Origin: Bradyrhizobium liaoningense
GTDB taxonomy: Bacteria; Pseudomonadota; Alphaproteobacteria; Rhizobiales; Xanthobacteraceae
Assembly: GCF_018130955.1 (NCBI RefSeq)
Contig: NZ_JAFCJM010000003.1
Location: 62,001 to 126,000, forward strand
Length of the DNA: 64,000 nt
Direction of reading: 5' to 3'
This document shows, in pieces, positions 63,283 to 64,000 of the stretch. Position 1 is the stretch's first letter, and each line of letters starts with the position of its first letter. The notes beneath the pieces were generated by a model. The model did not search any database. It was given only the letters and a program-made list of their open reading frames with translations, and was not told the origin of the DNA. A program made the position numbers and the translations under genes.

Positions 63283-64000
63283 GTGAACGCGATGCGAGAC
63301 CTTTCCGCAGATAGCTTCCGGCAGCATCTTCTGGAGAAATATTCACTGCCGCCGCGGGCCCGTGCCCGGGTCGAGACATCGACCAATCCGGCGTTGACGC
63401 GGCCCTTGCGCGAATTGTGGGAGGCGACCGACCTCTCGGCGGCTGACTTTGCCGACGAAGTGGCCGACTATTTCGGTCTGGCGCGCCTCGGTCTTCCACA
63501 ACTTCTTGCAACCACGCCGTGCCTGGATGGCTTTTCGCGCCGCTTCTTGCGTGAATCCACCATCTTTCCGTTCCGTGCGCCGAACGGTGGCTACCGGCTG
63601 GCGATTGCCGACCCCTCCGATACCGCGGCCGTCCGGGCCGCCGAGATCGTGTTCGGCACGACGGTCGAGGTCGTCGTAGCCTCGTTCGAGGACATCACCA
63701 CGGTCCTGGATCAGCGCGCCGACGCTGATGATGCCAGCACGGACGACGGCGCCAAAGGTGTGGCGCATCGATCCGACGACGACATCGAGAGCCTGCGCGA
63801 TCTCGCGAGCGGCGCGCCCGTGGTGCGCGCGCTCAACGATCTCCTCGAGCGTGCCGTGGAGCTGCGCGCAAGCGACATTCACGTCGAGCCGTTCCGCACC
63901 GGCCTCGTCGTGCGCATGCGCGTCGACGGCCTGATGCGCGCGCTGCCGTCGCCGCAGGGCATTCCGCCGCAGGCGCTGATCTCGCGTGTCAAGATTTTGG
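63283..64000 (+). CDS. gspE: type II secretion ATPase, N-terminal part (runs off the window)
   Basis: The frame is open from GTG 63283 (AAGGT 8 bases upstream; ATG at 63292 is the alternative) to the right edge, 239 residues. Residues about 10-150 are a T2SSE N-terminal domain (LPPRARARVETSTNPALTR, VADYFGLARLGLPQLL). The start of the GspE core is seen in ERAVELRASDIHVEP followed by GLVVRMRVDG. The Walker motifs lie beyond the window. It powers the type II secretion pseudopilus and is divergent from gspD. Confidence 0.9.
   Translation, partial: MNAMRDLSADSFRQHLLEKYSLPPRARARVETSTNPALTRPLRELWEATDLSAADFADEVADYFGLARLGLPQLLATTPCLDGFSRRFLRESTIFPFRAPNGGYRLAIADPSDTAAVRAAEIVFGTTVEVVVASFEDITTVLDQRADADDASTDDGAKGVAHRSDDDIESLRDLASGAPVVRALNDLLERAVELRASDIHVEPFRTGLVVRMRVDGLMRALPSPQGIPPQALISRVKIL

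Overview
The window is high-GC alphaproteobacterial chromosome, most likely Bradyrhizobium or a close Nitrobacteraceae relative. The evidence is a poly(3-hydroxybutyrate)/microoxic gene set under FNR/FixK-type boxes, many periplasmic-binding-protein transporters (TRAP, TTT, Bug), molybdenum hydroxylases, Omp25/31-type porin-like proteins, and dispersed palindromic repeats of the kind common in rhizobia. No tRNA, rRNA, CRISPR array, transposase or prophage was recognised. Genes at both window edges are cut: an AMP-dependent CoA ligase on the left and the type II secretion ATPase GspE on the right.

Layout. (1) 0-1.8 kb: aryl/acyl-CoA ligase plus a RidA-like protein. (2) 1.8-19.4 kb: a microoxic/redox island. 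It holds a CBS-BON protein, phasin, PHB synthase, CHAD protein, phosphotransferase/AAA kinase, zinc alcohol dehydrogenase, universal stress protein, Pat-type acyl-CoA synthetase/acetyltransferase, a DUF883-like/holin-like pair, an MlaE-MlaF-MlaD lipid-transport operon, a small cytochrome c, an FNR with a cysteine cluster, a 41-residue membrane protein and a second Crp/Fnr regulator. Eight perfect TTGA-N6-TCAA palindromes lie in the intergenic spaces of this segment. (3) 19.4-25.2 kb: cyclase-family hydrolase, uronate-dehydrogenase-like enzyme, TRAP transporter and SDR. (4) 25.2-31.8 kb: an operon of Bug-type binding protein, Fe-S subunit, molybdopterin subunit and a ModA-like protein without signal peptide, divergent from a molybdopterin oxidoreductase. 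(5) 31.8-36.5 kb: a caspase-fold TPR protein lacking both catalytic residues, an enoyl-CoA hydratase and a large two-module glycosyltransferase. (6) 36.6-45.7 kb: 2-hydroxyacid/glyoxylate-type genes (GlcG/HbpS, FAD-FeS oxidoreductase, serine-glyoxylate-type aminotransferase, enoyl-CoA hydratase) and a tripartite tricarboxylate transporter. (7) 45.9-51.1 kb: outer-membrane protein, then a decaying surface-polysaccharide region with an O-antigen-ligase-like gene, a frameshifted GT2 gene, a phosphotransferase remnant and an rfbF/rfbG deletion fusion. (8) 51.1-58.2 kb: CaiB/BaiF CoA-transferase, a serralysin-like metallopeptidase with five 117-residue repeats, a GT2 and a methyltransferase. (9) 58.6-64 kb: beta-helix exoprotein, Sel1 protein, and type II secretion genes (prepilin peptidase, GspD, GspE).

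The most coherent functional theme is the 2.6-18.3 kb region. It couples carbon storage (PHB), redox and stress proteins and outer-membrane lipid transport to a local FNR-type regulator. The most unusual single genes are the catalytically dead caspase-TPR protein, the repeat-bearing metallopeptidase, the MlaD-auxiliary-lipoprotein fusion and the rfbF-rfbG scar.
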